From Oryza sativa Japonica Group (taxonomy: Eukaryota > Streptophyta > Magnoliopsida > Poales > Poaceae): a DNA stretch of 64,000 nt. The stretch lies in NCBI RefSeq assembly GCF_034140825.1, contig NC_089039.1:28470501-28534500 (forward strand). Direction: 5' to 3'. Numbering within the stretch: the stretch's first letter is position 1; every line of letters starts with the position of its first letter. Below the pieces are notes generated by a model. That model was not told the origin of the DNA. It saw only the letters and a program-made list of their open reading frames with translations, and made no database searches. A program made the translations under genes and the position numbers. Shown here piece by piece: positions 44,017 to 55,129 of this stretch.

Positions 44017-44953
44017 ATGTCGATTGCTCCGTCGAGCTCGCTCCGTGCCCTGGTCGTCCCCATCCTCCCCTCCGTCTCCTCCTCGCCCTCTGCTCGCCCA
44101 GGGCTCCGCGGAGTGGCGGCACCGGTGCAGCACGCGCGGGCGCGGCGGCGGAGGGGGGCGGCGGTCGTGGCGCGGGCGGCGGCGCTGCCGTCGGACGCCG
44201 AGTGGCTGGAGCGGCTGCCGGAGAAGAAGAAGCCGCTGTACACGCACAGCCTGCCGTGCATCGAGGCGTGGCTGCGCAGCATCGGGTTCTCCCAGACCCG
44301 CGAGGACCGCGCCGTCTGGGTCGCCGAGATGCCCCTCTGGCACGCCCGCCTCAGCCTCGACGTCACTGACCTCCACATCAGGTAGATTTTGCAGTAACTT
44401 GTCCGTAGATTTTGCTGCCCACACGTCGTAGGCTGTAGTAGTCTCTGAAAACTTGGTGATGCACTGCACAATGCGTGCTCGTTTGGGCTTTAATTCTTGC
44501 TCGCCAAATTGCTCCTGAACCGTGGTTTTGCCAAATTAAATCTCTAAATTATGTGGTGTGGGTGCATCAAATGGATGGATATGTCTACTGAATATTCACT
44601 GTGGATGTTTCATTGCTGCCCTTTGTAGCAATCGGCATATTGTTCAGCTAATGCTGCAATCTCTTCATAGCAATCAGCATATTGCCAGTTCAGCAGATAT
44701 ATACCAACTTTATTTAGTACCCTGACAGCCTGACTTCCCCGACTGAACCCTCGAATCACACTATGGAATGTTTCGGTATAAGGACGATGATTCTGTTTCT
44801 CACTTATCAAAATTCAGTTACTAACTCCGTGTCATATTGTGAATCAGGTACTTGAAGAGCGGCCCTGGGAATCTTGACAAGGACGTAGAGAGGAGATTCA
44901 GCTATGCCCTTAGCAGAGAAGACATCGAGAACGCAATACTTGGAGGACCTTAA
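44017..44953 (+). CDS. Chloroplast DUF3143 family protein
   Basis: This is 156 residues from two exons (44017-44381, 44848-44953) joined by a 466-bp intron that splits an Arg codon. Residues 1-55 are Ser/Ala/Arg-rich, as in a plastid transit peptide. The remainder matches DUF3143, a small domain found in cyanobacteria and plastids: KPLYTHSLPCIEAWLRSIGF, W101 and W108 in WVAEMPLWHARLSLDVTDLH, then the C-terminal block RRFSYALSREDIENAILGGP, which ends the protein as in cyanobacterial members. The biochemical function is unknown. Conservation suggests an old role in the plastid inherited from the endosymbiont. Confidence 0.88.
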
Positions 44954-45716
44954 TCTCATCAGGCCATCAGAGGCTCAAGATTAGAAGTTCTTGCAGGATC
45001 TTAGCTTATGGGCAGCGCAGTAGGTGCATGCTCTTTCATGAGTGACTAAGAAAAGCTCTGCCCTGCTGCTGATTGGTCGTTCGACGTCCATCAGGAAGGA
45101 GCTTTGCTTAAGTTCCCTTCAGTCATTTGTACAAGAGAAAATTAATTATGTATCTCAATTTCATTTGTAATAATTCAATGTGCTTAAGGATGAGACGTCC
45201 AGCTGATAATTTGGCAATTTATTTAAGCTGCAACTACTGTTGAGTAGTACTCCAGCAGTTTTAGCTATAGTCTGGAAGAATTTTTTTTGAGTAGCCTCTT
45301 GACCTCTGTGCTTGGGTTCTTCTCTGGAACAGCCGATGGTAGTGCGATGCACTATCGTATTCGTATCTCAGAGCCTTTAAATCGGTGGTTCTAGTTTTAT
45401 TTTTGGGTTTGTTAAAACTGTTGCGTTCTCTTTGCCTCGTTGCACCTAACGAGCAGGGGAACTGCATCCAGCTCAGATAGCCAGCAGTAGCCTACAAGGC
45501 ACAAGATAGTGATTGGCAACATGGCATCATCCATCAGGCATTCAGGCTAGTACTTATCTGAACGCCGAATAGCGACTCTACATAAAATGGAATCAGGAAG
45601 ACTCGCCTTGCCTGTAATTGCATAAAGTTGGTGTCCCGAATGTAGTACTACAAGACAACGTTTGCTACTTGCTACTGTCCTGTGTTTCATTTCCAGATCA
45701 CGCAATATCGCCACCG
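44954..45716. other. 3' region of the DUF3143 gene and spacer
   Basis: Probably the 3' UTR, followed by unannotatable sequence. No gene is present. Confidence 0.5.
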
Positions 45717-45960
45717 AGAGAATGGTGCCTAGCTCAGCTGACAGGCAGTTGCTAGGAGTAGAGCACTGGCCTGAGCTCAAATCCTCTCAAACGCAAGTTT
45801 CTTATCATTTTCTTATTTAGCAATTACACTATGCTAAGTTTCTCATTGATTCCAACACATTTTAGAGAACGATGCCTAGCTCAACTGGCAAGCTCCTGCT
45901 AGCAGTAATACGCTGGCCTGAGCTCAAATCCTCTTGGGCGCAGGTTTCCTCACTAATTTC
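45717..45960 (+). repeat. Two direct tRNA-related (SINE-like) repeats, 148 bp apart
   Basis: Copy 1 (from 45717) and copy 2 (from 45865) both read GAGAA[T/C]G[G/A]TGCCTAGCTCA, and then CTGGCCTGAGCTCAAATCCTC 44-50 bp later. TAGCTCAACTGG fits a pol III A box (TRGCNNARNNGG) and GAGCTCAAATCC a degenerate B box (GGTTCRANTCC). The spacing (about 43 bp) is close to that in tRNA genes. No cloverleaf with proper acceptor stem could be drawn, so these are SINE heads or tRNA-derived repeats, not tRNA genes. Confidence 0.5.
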
Positions 45961-46844
45961 TCCTCTATCAATATCAATAATGGGTACTATGTTTCTCTCC
46001 AGTACTTTCAAAGGAAAAACATATCGATGATTTGCATCTTTGTGTATCTGCTGGGGCAAACCAGGACTGATCAATGGTCATTATAGACAAAATCGACCAT
46101 TAACAACGGGAGAAAAAAACGGAGTACATGATCAATTGATCAGGTTTCCGGCGCAACCAACCTATACTAGACGGGTGCAGATCCTCTGGAGTTGGCTTCC
46201 AATTCTAACCGGTGAATTTGAACCAATCTGACCCCTTACTTTGTTTCTATGGGCTAGATGTAGCCATGTTACCTCTTTCTAATTACACATTTACAACAGA
46301 AATAATCCTATCTACTTTTATTTTTTTGTGTTGTCCGTCCATTCAGATCAATAGTCTCGGAAGAGCATTATACATCATGGAGTAAAAAATAATTATCTTT
46401 AAACTTTTTTAACTGAGTTGTTATGAAATTTACGGTATTGAGACCTGTATCGAACTCATTCATCCTAATAATCGACAGAACAAAAGGCTTCTATCGGTGC
46501 AATGTTTTTGTTTTGTTCTTCTCTAATTGTTGCCAGAAAGTTTGAAGGTAACATGTTCTCTACAATACTAGATAACATTTTTTTATAGACTCTACATTGT
46601 AGTATTTCTTTTGAAAGAAAATGGGCCAGTAGTAACCAGGGGAAAATGGATTGGATTTAATCTAATCCATCAAATTAAAGGGACGGCTTGGATTAAGTAA
46701 ATCCACCATGTGGATTTGGAGGCAACTCCAGGGGATCCACACCCACACTAGACCAAGGAGGAGCCCCCAGGATATGCAAGGAAACAAGAAAAATCATTCA
46801 GCAAACCGAGACACGGACGAGGTATCAGTGAAGCCACACACACG
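45961..46844. other. Spacer with no recognised feature
   Basis: AT-rich sequence with no gene, RNA or clear element. A short GGATTGGATTTAATCTAATC palindrome lies near 46655. Confidence 0.5.
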
Positions 46845-46985
46845 AGGCACACTAGTTCCAAACTTTCTGTTTAAACTTCTAATTTTTCCATCACATCAAA
46901 ACTTTCCTACACATAAATTTTTATTTTTTTATCGCATCGTTACAATTTTAATCAAATTTTTAATTTTAGCGTTAACTAGACACAC
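46845..46985. repeat. Diverged Tourist-like MITE, TGTTTAGTTC family (copy 3)
   Basis: Minus-strand relative of the copies at 1481 and 28650: CCATCACATCAAAACTTTCC, a CATCGTTACAATTTTAATC block and GTTAACTAGACACACC end. It is more diverged, and its boundaries are approximate. Confidence 0.55.
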
Positions 46986-47648
46986 CAACTGAACTTCTAT
47001 TCCAACACGCATGCTGCAACGAGGCAATTGGATAGGTCTGGTCCAACCCAATCACCGGGCGCCCCAATCCAACCCAAGCCAGGTCAGGGCGGGATCAAAA
47101 AGATAAGCTAGCTAGGCCCCGTGAGCTGGCACCTAGTCACTGACCGCCTCGTCTCCACGCTCGCGTGGGCCCACCCCCACACTGTTCCCGGCGACGTGGC
47201 TCAATCGCCTCCTGACTGCTGCGTAGGCGCACATGGGCGACGACGTGGCAAAATTGACGCACATGTCCCCTTTCTTTTTCCTTTTATTCCCTCCTCTCGC
47301 ACTTACTCCAATCGCCAGGCTATAAGCGGTGGCCCCACACCCCCACACGCTCGGGCCCACAAAGCCCACGCCCCACGGCACGCCAACGGCGTGGGAGAAG
47401 CTTCCGCTTTTTTGCTCGGCAAGTTTTTAATAGTATAGCTAATTGTGGACTCTAAATTATTTATAGTCAATTTAATTACCGATTCATATAATAATTATTT
47501 AATAGATGGTCACACATGTCATATACATATGCATCTTGAAGTTCGACACATGCATCTTAAAGTCTGTGCTACAACTGGCTACAAATCTATAGTCCGTTGT
47601 CCTTTTCTCTCCTGTTTTATCTTTATGAAATGTGTTATAGCTTGTTTA
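46986..47648. other. Spacer with a GC-richer block and ACGT/site II words
   Basis: The stretch 47120-47410 is GC-rich and holds GACGTGGC, TGGGCCCAC and GGGCCCACAAAGCCCACG words, like a promoter. No gene follows within several hundred bases. The open frames there are short and domain-free. Confidence 0.35.
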
Positions 47649-48000
47649 GGGCCCCTTTGAATCGTAGGGTTGAAAATTTGGAGAAATAGGAAAAACACAT
47701 GATTCTGATATGAATTGAAGTGTAAAACAGAGGATTATAAAACACAAAAAAAACACAGGAATGATCGTTTGATTGAAGCGCAGGAAAAACGCAGGAATCG
47801 GATGAGAGAGATGAATTTTCCAAGAGGTTAGAGCTCTTGCTATATTTCCTCTAAAATCCACATATAATGTGTCATTCCATAGAAATTTCATAGGATTTGG
47901 AAAACTTCAATCCTTTGAATCAAAAGGCCAGGTAGGAAAATTTTCTATAGGATTTGAATTCTATGAAATTCCTAGATAAATCATTTGATTCAAAGGGGTC
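47649..48000. repeat. Tourist-like MITE, 352 bp
   Basis: It is flanked by TTA (47646-47648, 48001-48003). The ends GGGCCCCTTTGAATC and the inverted GATTCAAAGGGGTC match. The inner pair GGAATGATCG / CCTAGATAAATCATTTGATTC is less regular. The 3-bp TTA duplication places it with PIF/Harbinger-type elements. Confidence 0.8.
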
Positions 48001-48003
48001 TTA

Positions 48004-49195
48004 TATTTGCTATTGTACTTGCTCTAGCACGAAAAAGTTTATTTTATTCTGTGGGGGGTGTGGGTCCCACCTGGGGATGCGGGCACCACGTCACCCACAT
48101 GACTCGGATGCAAAGCTGGACCTGGAGGGGGCGACGCGTAGAGCGGCGAGATGGTCGACACGTGAGCGGACGGATGGAGGTGACGAGGAATAAACAAGTG
48201 GCCCCCACACCACGCAGCCCGTGGCCCAGTGCACCCTCCACTTGCCGCCTCGCCCATCACCCGACCCCAAATTCCAGACGCACCCCCCCAGAGAATGTAC
48301 ACACCAGTACACCACCACCACCATTTGGTCCATGGGGCGCACAATGACACAAACCACTTTGCTTACCTAACGAGCAGTCGAGCACGCACGTTTATCACGA
48401 AATTAGTACTACTAGTTCTTATCCTGGAGATTCTATCTGGTACAGAAGCTTGTTGGCAACTCAATTATTTGCTTGGTGCGTGCAATCTTAGTCGTCCAGT
48501 TAATCACAACATTATTGTTCTTAGCGTGGTAGGTCTCCTTATAATTGGAGGATTAGCATAGAAACTTTAGAGGATTCTAATATTATATTAGCAATTCTTG
48601 TGAAACCTTTGAAACAAATGATTAAATCCTGTTATATCTTTGAATTCATATGGAATAAACAATCCTATAATGATTTTTGAGGAAAATAGCCAAGAGATCC
48701 AGTATCATGTTTTTAGTTCTTTCTCTTTTGCAATCATATGTTTTCTCTTGGTTTGTAATCAAACATCTCTTTTGAAGTTTTTATGTTAGAATTGAGGATT
48801 TTTTGTGTAACTCCTATTCCTATGTTGTGAGTTTTTCATGATTAGGGTCTATTTATATACACCAATGCTAGACAATCTTAAGCTAGGGGTGTAACAAAAG
48901 GTACACGTAGCACTTGGGGATGAGGTTCACTGGCTGGCTGAAGGCTAAGGAGATGGGGGGAACAAACAAGGTACATCGGCGGCTGACGGTGTTAACATAG
49001 TGGACGACGGCACTGATGGCAGGAAGTAGTAACTCGAGCGAAATTCAACAGAGGAGTAGAAGGATACTGAGGGAAATTCAGCCGCTCGCTTAATTTGAAT
49101 TTGAATCCAAAACGACCTACAATCTGTAAAATTACTTATATACGCTAATGTGAATCAATCTCAAGTTGGGGTGCAATAAAGGGTACGCGTAGCAA
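48004..49195. other. Spacer upstream of the bZIP gene
   Basis: No gene was recognised. 48050-48340 is GC-rich with many CCCAC words, and its open frames lack domains. A pair of near-repeats (AAGCTAGGGGTGTAACAAAAGG at 48880 and CAAGTTGGGGTGCAATAAAGGG at 49163) lies upstream of the bZIP promoter. Confidence 0.45.
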
Positions 49196-49238
49196 TTGGC
49201 GGTGCAGGGCAACCCCCGGTGGCCTAGTCCTTATCATA

Positions 49239-49260
49239 GACACGTGTCTCGTGACGTGGC
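49239..49260 (+). promoter_or_regulatory. Palindromic G-box and second ACGT element upstream of the bZIP gene
   Basis: GACACGTGTC (49239-49248), a perfect 10-bp palindrome with a CACGTG core, is followed 4 bp later by TGACGTGGC (49252-49260). G-box-binding factors bind such sites. The gene downstream is itself of that class, so feedback on its own promoter is possible (inference). Confidence 0.6.
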
Positions 49261-50186
49261 TCCAGCCTTTGCCGCCTCCCCTTTCTCTCGCCTCCCTCCC
49301 TCCCTCCTCTCTCCGCGCCCTTCTCTCTCTCCCCTCTCTCGCTGCTCATTGGAGATCAATCTGCTTTCACGTCTCCTCTCTCTCTCCGCGTGCTTCCTCC
49401 GAGGGTCTCCTCCTCCACCGCCGTCTCGCTTCCCGGCACGCGCGCGCGGGCGGCGGCGAGCTCCCTCTCCTTCGCCACTCCTCCAACCCCTGTGCGGCTA
49501 CTCCGGTGCGGAGCCGGCGAGCGAGCATGTTCTAAGTGGCTCTCTTCCTTAAATCTCTCTACAAGAGGCAATTGAATTGAAGGTATTTGTTCTCTTCCTA
49601 GCCGCTGCTTTCATGAGCGATAGGAGATCCATGCTAGCAAGTTGGATTGATTTGTTCACTCCGTCCAAATTATTAGTCCGTGTCCTCCTCTTTGTTCCGG
49701 ATTTCGATGATGCGTTGGTGGTGGAGTTCTAATTGCAGTTTGTATCGATTGGGTGTGTGACTGAATATCTAGTTACTGAAGCAGTTTCATGTTGATGTAT
49801 GCGTTTGCCCTGTCCTGTTCCTGGAACCAGGATTAATAATAAACATATGAAAAGTTATTTGACCTCGAAAAAAAAATTGTGCTCTCCAATGTAGGAGACC
49901 GACGAAACTTTTGTTTTTAATAGCTGCTTTTAGTTCTAAAAATCATAATTCGACTTGTATGATAGGAATTTGCATCTTATGAAAAGATTGAGAATTGTTT
50001 TTACACAAGTTGATAGCTTTATATCGATACTGTTGGGCAGTGTGCCAAAACGTCCTTTTGGTGAAATCAAACATTTCTCACATTTCAGGCTCACGCAAAT
50101 TTTTATTTATTTTTAGTTGCTTAACTGCACACCATTATAACCTGAATTTCTACTTGATAAGCAGACAGCAGGCTTTCATAAAAGGC

Positions 50187-53100
50187 ATGGCTCATGATGA
50201 AGCTGTTGCTACACAAAAGATTGGGAAAACAACCTCCCCTCCTAAGGTAAGAATACCTGTTTTAGTTGTAGTTGTACTGACTACTGAGATATTCCTTGTG
50301 ATCTGTTATGTTATATCTTCTTTGCTGTGAATTGAAATTAGTTGTACTGTTGTCGAAAACAGTGGCATGACCAAAAGCCCCAGATCATGATCAATGTATA
50401 TATAACCCGTCTCTTTTTCCTTCACTCTTTTTTGCTTTCCTTTATGTACCTCTATCTCTGTCTCTCTTCTCTCTAACCTTAAACTTGTAACCTGTAAACC
50501 TCATTTCTATTAATGAAATGACTATAAGGTAGAGCATGCTCTACCTTCTTGCGTCAAAAAAAAAAAACTAGTCTCTTACCGCCTCTTTTCTAAAAGGGAG
50601 AGTTCTTCTTTCTCCAAAAGTAGGGGACAGAGTACGTAAATGAATTAGCAACCTTTGAATTACATCCAGTATTCCCAATCTGTTAACATGATGTCTACAC
50701 TTTGAGGTCTTATTTCCACTACATGGCTTACTCTGAGGTCTTGTGTGGAATGACAACATATTGTATTTTCTCACCTGACTCATCAATTTCAAGGGTAGGA
50801 GAGTAGAGCTACATCCATAAACATCTTATCAATTGCCTTCATTTGCAGGATCAACCAACTCCATGTCCATTTCCTGATTGGTCCGCTGTTCAGGTTAAGT
50901 GTTTTGCTAGTAAATTATCCTATAATCTCCACTTCCAAAAGATAGAATATATATAATGTAAGCATCAATACAAAATTTTTCAGGCATATTATGGCCCTGG
51001 TGTCTTACCACCGACATATTTTGCCCCAGCAATAGCTTCAGGCCATGCTCCTCCACCATATATGTGGGGTCCTCAGGTAATTTATTTTCGATCTATCTAT
51101 GCAATGAAGTTCCAGGTGTTGCATGAAATCTGAATTTCTCTCTGCATATCTGCAGCCTATAATGCCACCCCCTTTTGGGACCCCGTATGCTGCAATGTAC
51201 CCACACGGTGGAGCTTATCCACACCCTCTTATGCCCATGGTAAACATTAATCTTGATGTGCTTCCATACACTTTTTTGTTCAATTAAACTTGTTAGTTGA
51301 AGCATTAAATATAAGATTTCTGCCTAACCATTTTAGATAGATGTTTTGTTATCAATAATGGACTTGCACAAGATATTGTAGTTTTGTGGAAAATCGGACA
51401 ACCAAGTCCCATCATATACAGTATCAAATTAACTTCTAACATGGCAGATATTTCGGAAAAGTCTATCACGGTTGACCAGACAACACAGTATATTAAAGGG
51501 AAAAAATGTATGCTAATCTGACTTCTGTAATGTTGTTTACGGTGCACCATAATCAGCACTGATTTCATACCAAGCATATCAAACTTTTAAATGATGTGCC
51601 GAATACTAGCTTACAGGAAGAACATACGTGTAGGCACAGTAACAGAATCACATTCCTAATGATCCATCACGCTTGTTCCCCTTGGACCATACAGTCCGAT
51701 TGTTTTCATTATTTCAGTTACAGCGTCAGAACCTCTCATATTGATTCTTATTGAAAAATTTTAGCCTTAATCCTATGTTGACTTGTGATTCAATATATTT
51801 ATTCTGCTGACTCCTATTAATTTGTTTTATGTCAATTCTTTCAAGATGGCAAATCCATTGAGCATGGAACCAGCCAAGTCTGCAAGCAGTAAGGAAAAAG
51901 GCTCCAACAAGAAACTTAAGGAAGTTGATGGGGCTGCAGTATCCACTGGGAGTGGTGACAGTAAAAAAACAATGACGTCTAGTGGGGATTACAGTGCAGA
52001 AGGCTCTAGTGATGTAAATGATCTAAAGGTACCAGTTAGTTTCAAATGCATGCTACATTGTGTTATCTTGTTGTTTTCTAATGAACATGTCTGAATATGC
52101 TTAAATATACTAAAATTGTACATTCTTTAGGTGGGCAAGACTGGCAGGAAACGGAGATTGGATGATGGAGCTGGTATTTCACTTTGTAACAACTTTTTTA
52201 ATATCATAGGCATAATGCTAATTTCATTTTCCCTCATCTTTGTAAGACTTGTTATAGATGTATGCAGTACCAAACTTGATTAATCATTTGCTTCAGCGGT
52301 TATCTTGTCCTCTATCATGCCTTGTTTGGTATAACTTGCAACAATTTTTTTATTCTCAACATTATCCCTTTGTATTATTTGGCTCTTCTTAATAGAAAAT
52401 AGTGTAAAGCTTCTGCACCTTCCTGAGAAAAGGGAAAAATATTTATCAAATGACACATAAGACACATCTTTATCTTTCAGTTTCTTAATGGAATGGTGAC
52501 TAATCAAATCCTGTTTCAAATTTGACTTTGTAAAAAAATAGTGGCTAACAACTTAAATCTCTGCCAGGTGCTGAAACATCAGCAGCTGCAAAGATGGAAA
52601 ATGCTTTACCTCCCAGCCATATATTGGGAAGTACTGCGATTTTGCCAAATCACAGCTTTCCAGCTCAAGTAATTAGGCCCAGTGCTACTAATGTTGCTAA
52701 TTCGAGGGCATTGGGCACACCAATATCTCCACCGCCTGGTGTGATTGTTCCAAGTCATACAGGAGTATCAACAGAATTACTGATCAAGGTATCTTCAATC
52801 TGACATCATTTAGAAAACTGTGAAATCAGAAATTATGAAAAACAATAATTTTATGTAAATAAGTTAACTTTCATGTCATTGTTATTCCTTGAAAAAAATT
52901 ACACTAGTATATATACATTTCTCAGGGATTAACTTTGTGGAATTCTTATATGCCAGGATGAAAGGGAATTAAAGCGTGAAAAGAGGAAACAATCAAATAG
53001 GGAATCCGCCAGACGATCAAGGCTGAGAAAGCAGGTATATTATAGTAGCAATTACCCTGTGATCAATATGAGCAAAACCCAGTTTTCTGAAGAAGAAAAA

Positions 53101-53722
53101 GAGGCATCATCCTGGAAACATGGACTGAAACTGAAAACCAATTTGGACATTCTGTTTTGGGAAAGGGATTTTATTGCAAATCCCAGTGAAGTCACAGGAT
53201 AATTTAATCACATACATGTCATGTCACATACAAAATTTCAAGTTAGTACAGAACATATTTCCATAATGCTTTCACTTATGATGTCAGTGTTTTCGTTTAG
53301 GCTGAAACGGAGGATCTGGCTACACAAGTAGAATCACTTACAGCAGAGAACACGTCACTTAGATCTGAAATCAGTAGGCTATCAGAAAGCTCCGAGAAGC
53401 TCAGGCTGGAGAATTCGGCTCTAATGGTACTGAACCTCTTTTATGCTTCCACATAACCCTTAACATGTATTATATACATTTCTCTGATAGAAATGTGCCT
53501 TATTATTCCTAGGGGAAGCTTAAGGATCCTGCAGCATCGACCCAGGCAGAAACATCTCTGCAGAAAACCACCACAGCCTCCTCTCCTCGCGTCGTGGAGA
53601 ACTTTTTGTCAATGATCGACAACACGAACAAGACGAGTGTCAGACACACAGAGCATGCTGAACCCAAGCTTCGACAACTCCTCGGCTCCGGCCCGGCCAC
53701 TGATGTTGTTGCTGCAAGCTAA
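50187..53722 (+). CDS. G-box-binding bZIP transcription factor (GBF group)
   Basis: Nuclear factor binding CACGTG elements. Ten coding exons: 50187-50246, 50849-50893, 50984-51076, 51156-51239, 51846-52028, 52131-52173, 52568-52788, 52957-53034, 53301-53426 and 53513-53722, giving 380 residues. The N-terminus is the proline-rich MFMR/GBF region (PCPFPDWSAVQAYYGPG, PPPYMWGPQ, PIMPPPFGTPYAAMYPHGG). A Ser/Lys-rich middle includes a basic KTGRKRRLDD motif. The basic region (about 248-270) has the N-x7-R signature N257/R265 in QSNRESARRSRLRKQ. The zipper has six exact heptad leucines at 275, 282, 289, 296, 303 and 310. A leader of C/T-rich sequence (about 49280-49580) is probably spliced to the first coding exon across an intron. 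I recall a rice GBF called OsbZIP45 in this gene neighbourhood but could not check identity. Confidence 0.95.
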
Positions 53723-54291
53723 TCTGCCATTTTCCCTGTCACAGAGGAGAGACTACGCGCATGCGGCCTGGGGATTTTGCAAGCTCACGCTACTACTCAC
53801 ATAACATTCGGCAGTACAGTGTTAGGTGTCAATTTGGTCAGTATATTCAGGTGACCATCTACTACTCAAAATACCGTTTCCAATTGCTGTTCCCTGCTCA
53901 GGCATGGAAGCTTGCTAGGTGAGACCAATGTACCACGTTTTAGCAGTGTTGTAACATAGGGGTGTTGTGCTGCATGCCAACCTCAAACCTTGTGAGATCG
54001 CTAAACACTTTTTAGAATTGAAATTTGTGGAGACCAAACTAAATGAAATGTAACCTACCCTTTTTACTTGGGTATATGGGCCCATATTCTTTACATGGCT
54101 TGGAACTGTAACTTTGTAAGATGTTTTTAGTCAAACTTCTTTAAAATTTATATTTATAACACTAAATTAGTTTCATTAAATATATTATGATATTATGTTT
54201 GTTTTGGTTTGAAAGTGTTACTAGATTTTTCTAAAAGCTTAATTAAATTTAAATAAATTTAACTATAAAAGGATAAACTCTATTATAATAT
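53723..54291. other. 3' UTR of the bZIP gene and spacer
   Basis: The first ~350 bp are probably 3' UTR, with a TTGTAACTTTGTAAG-like AT-rich stretch after. No other feature was seen. Confidence 0.5.
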
Positions 54292-54813
54292 AGAGTAAAG
54301 TGTACGGGCAGTACTTAAACTTATAGTGGTATGTTATCTAGGTCTCTAAACTTTTAAAATACATATCCAAGTCCCAAAACTTATCACAGTGTGTTATCTA
54401 GGTCCTAAATCACCGCAACGCCTTCAGCATCCTGCGTGGAGTTGATGTAGCATGCCACATGGACATGACATGACATTATACAAATGGAACCCATATAATT
54501 TTTTCCTTTTTCTTTTTTTTTCTCTTTTTCCCGTTTCTTCTCCTTTCTCTGTGACCCGAGCAGAAAAAAAAGGAAAAAAGAAGAATGAGAAGAAAACGAA
54601 AAAGAAAAAAAATAGTAAAAAAAAAGAAAAGACATGTCACGTCCATGTGGTATTGCCACATCAGCACCACGTAGGATCCTAGAGGGGATGTGTCAATTTA
54701 AACTTAGATGATACACTTTAACCAGTTTTGGGACCTGGATATGTATTTTGAGAGTTTAGGGAGTTATATAACACAATTCTGCAAGTTTAAGAACTGCTAA
54801 TGTATTTTACTCT
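54292..54813. repeat. Long-armed foldback element, 522 bp
   Basis: It starts AGAGTAAAGTGTACGGGCAG and ends with the inverted CTAATGTATTTTACTCT. The arms of about 150 bp pair throughout (TTAAAATACATATCCAAGTC against GACCTGGATATGTATTTTGA). The centre is a run of T/C-rich then A/G-rich sequence (54495-54635) that pairs with itself, so nearly the whole element can fold. The flanks share ATAATAT. The ends suggest a Mutator-like MITE, but the target duplication is unclear in this AT-rich context. Confidence 0.75.
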
Positions 54814-55094
54814 ATAATATATTACGAAAAGGAGGAAGTAGTTCATATCCAAAAGGTTAAGCCATACTAGTACGTGAATCCATACACTTTCTACAGTACA
54901 CCCTGTGATCTGAACTTCTGATCTGATCAACTCTAGTTAATGACTCTGTCGGCCTGTCCTTGTACAGGAGGACCACTCTGCCCCAACAGCTTTGACAGTT
55001 TGACGTTTGACCCTTTGCAATCGGATCAAACGACAAACCACAAACGATTGACACCGAAACACTATCCAGATCCACTTTGACCGCTGGATGCCAA

Positions 55095-55095
<1 letters not shown>

Positions 55096-55128
<33 letters not shown>
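55096..55128. repeat. CTT microsatellite, 11 units
   Basis: A perfect (CTT)11 run is followed by ATTTTTTT. It lies in a gene-free stretch. Confidence 0.85.

Positions 55129-55129
<1 letters not shown>

Noticed and set aside
45726-45945. tRNA genes
   Set aside because: A-box and B-box-like words are present, but no acceptor stem, anticodon arm or terminator could be drawn, so I list them as SINE-like repeats only.
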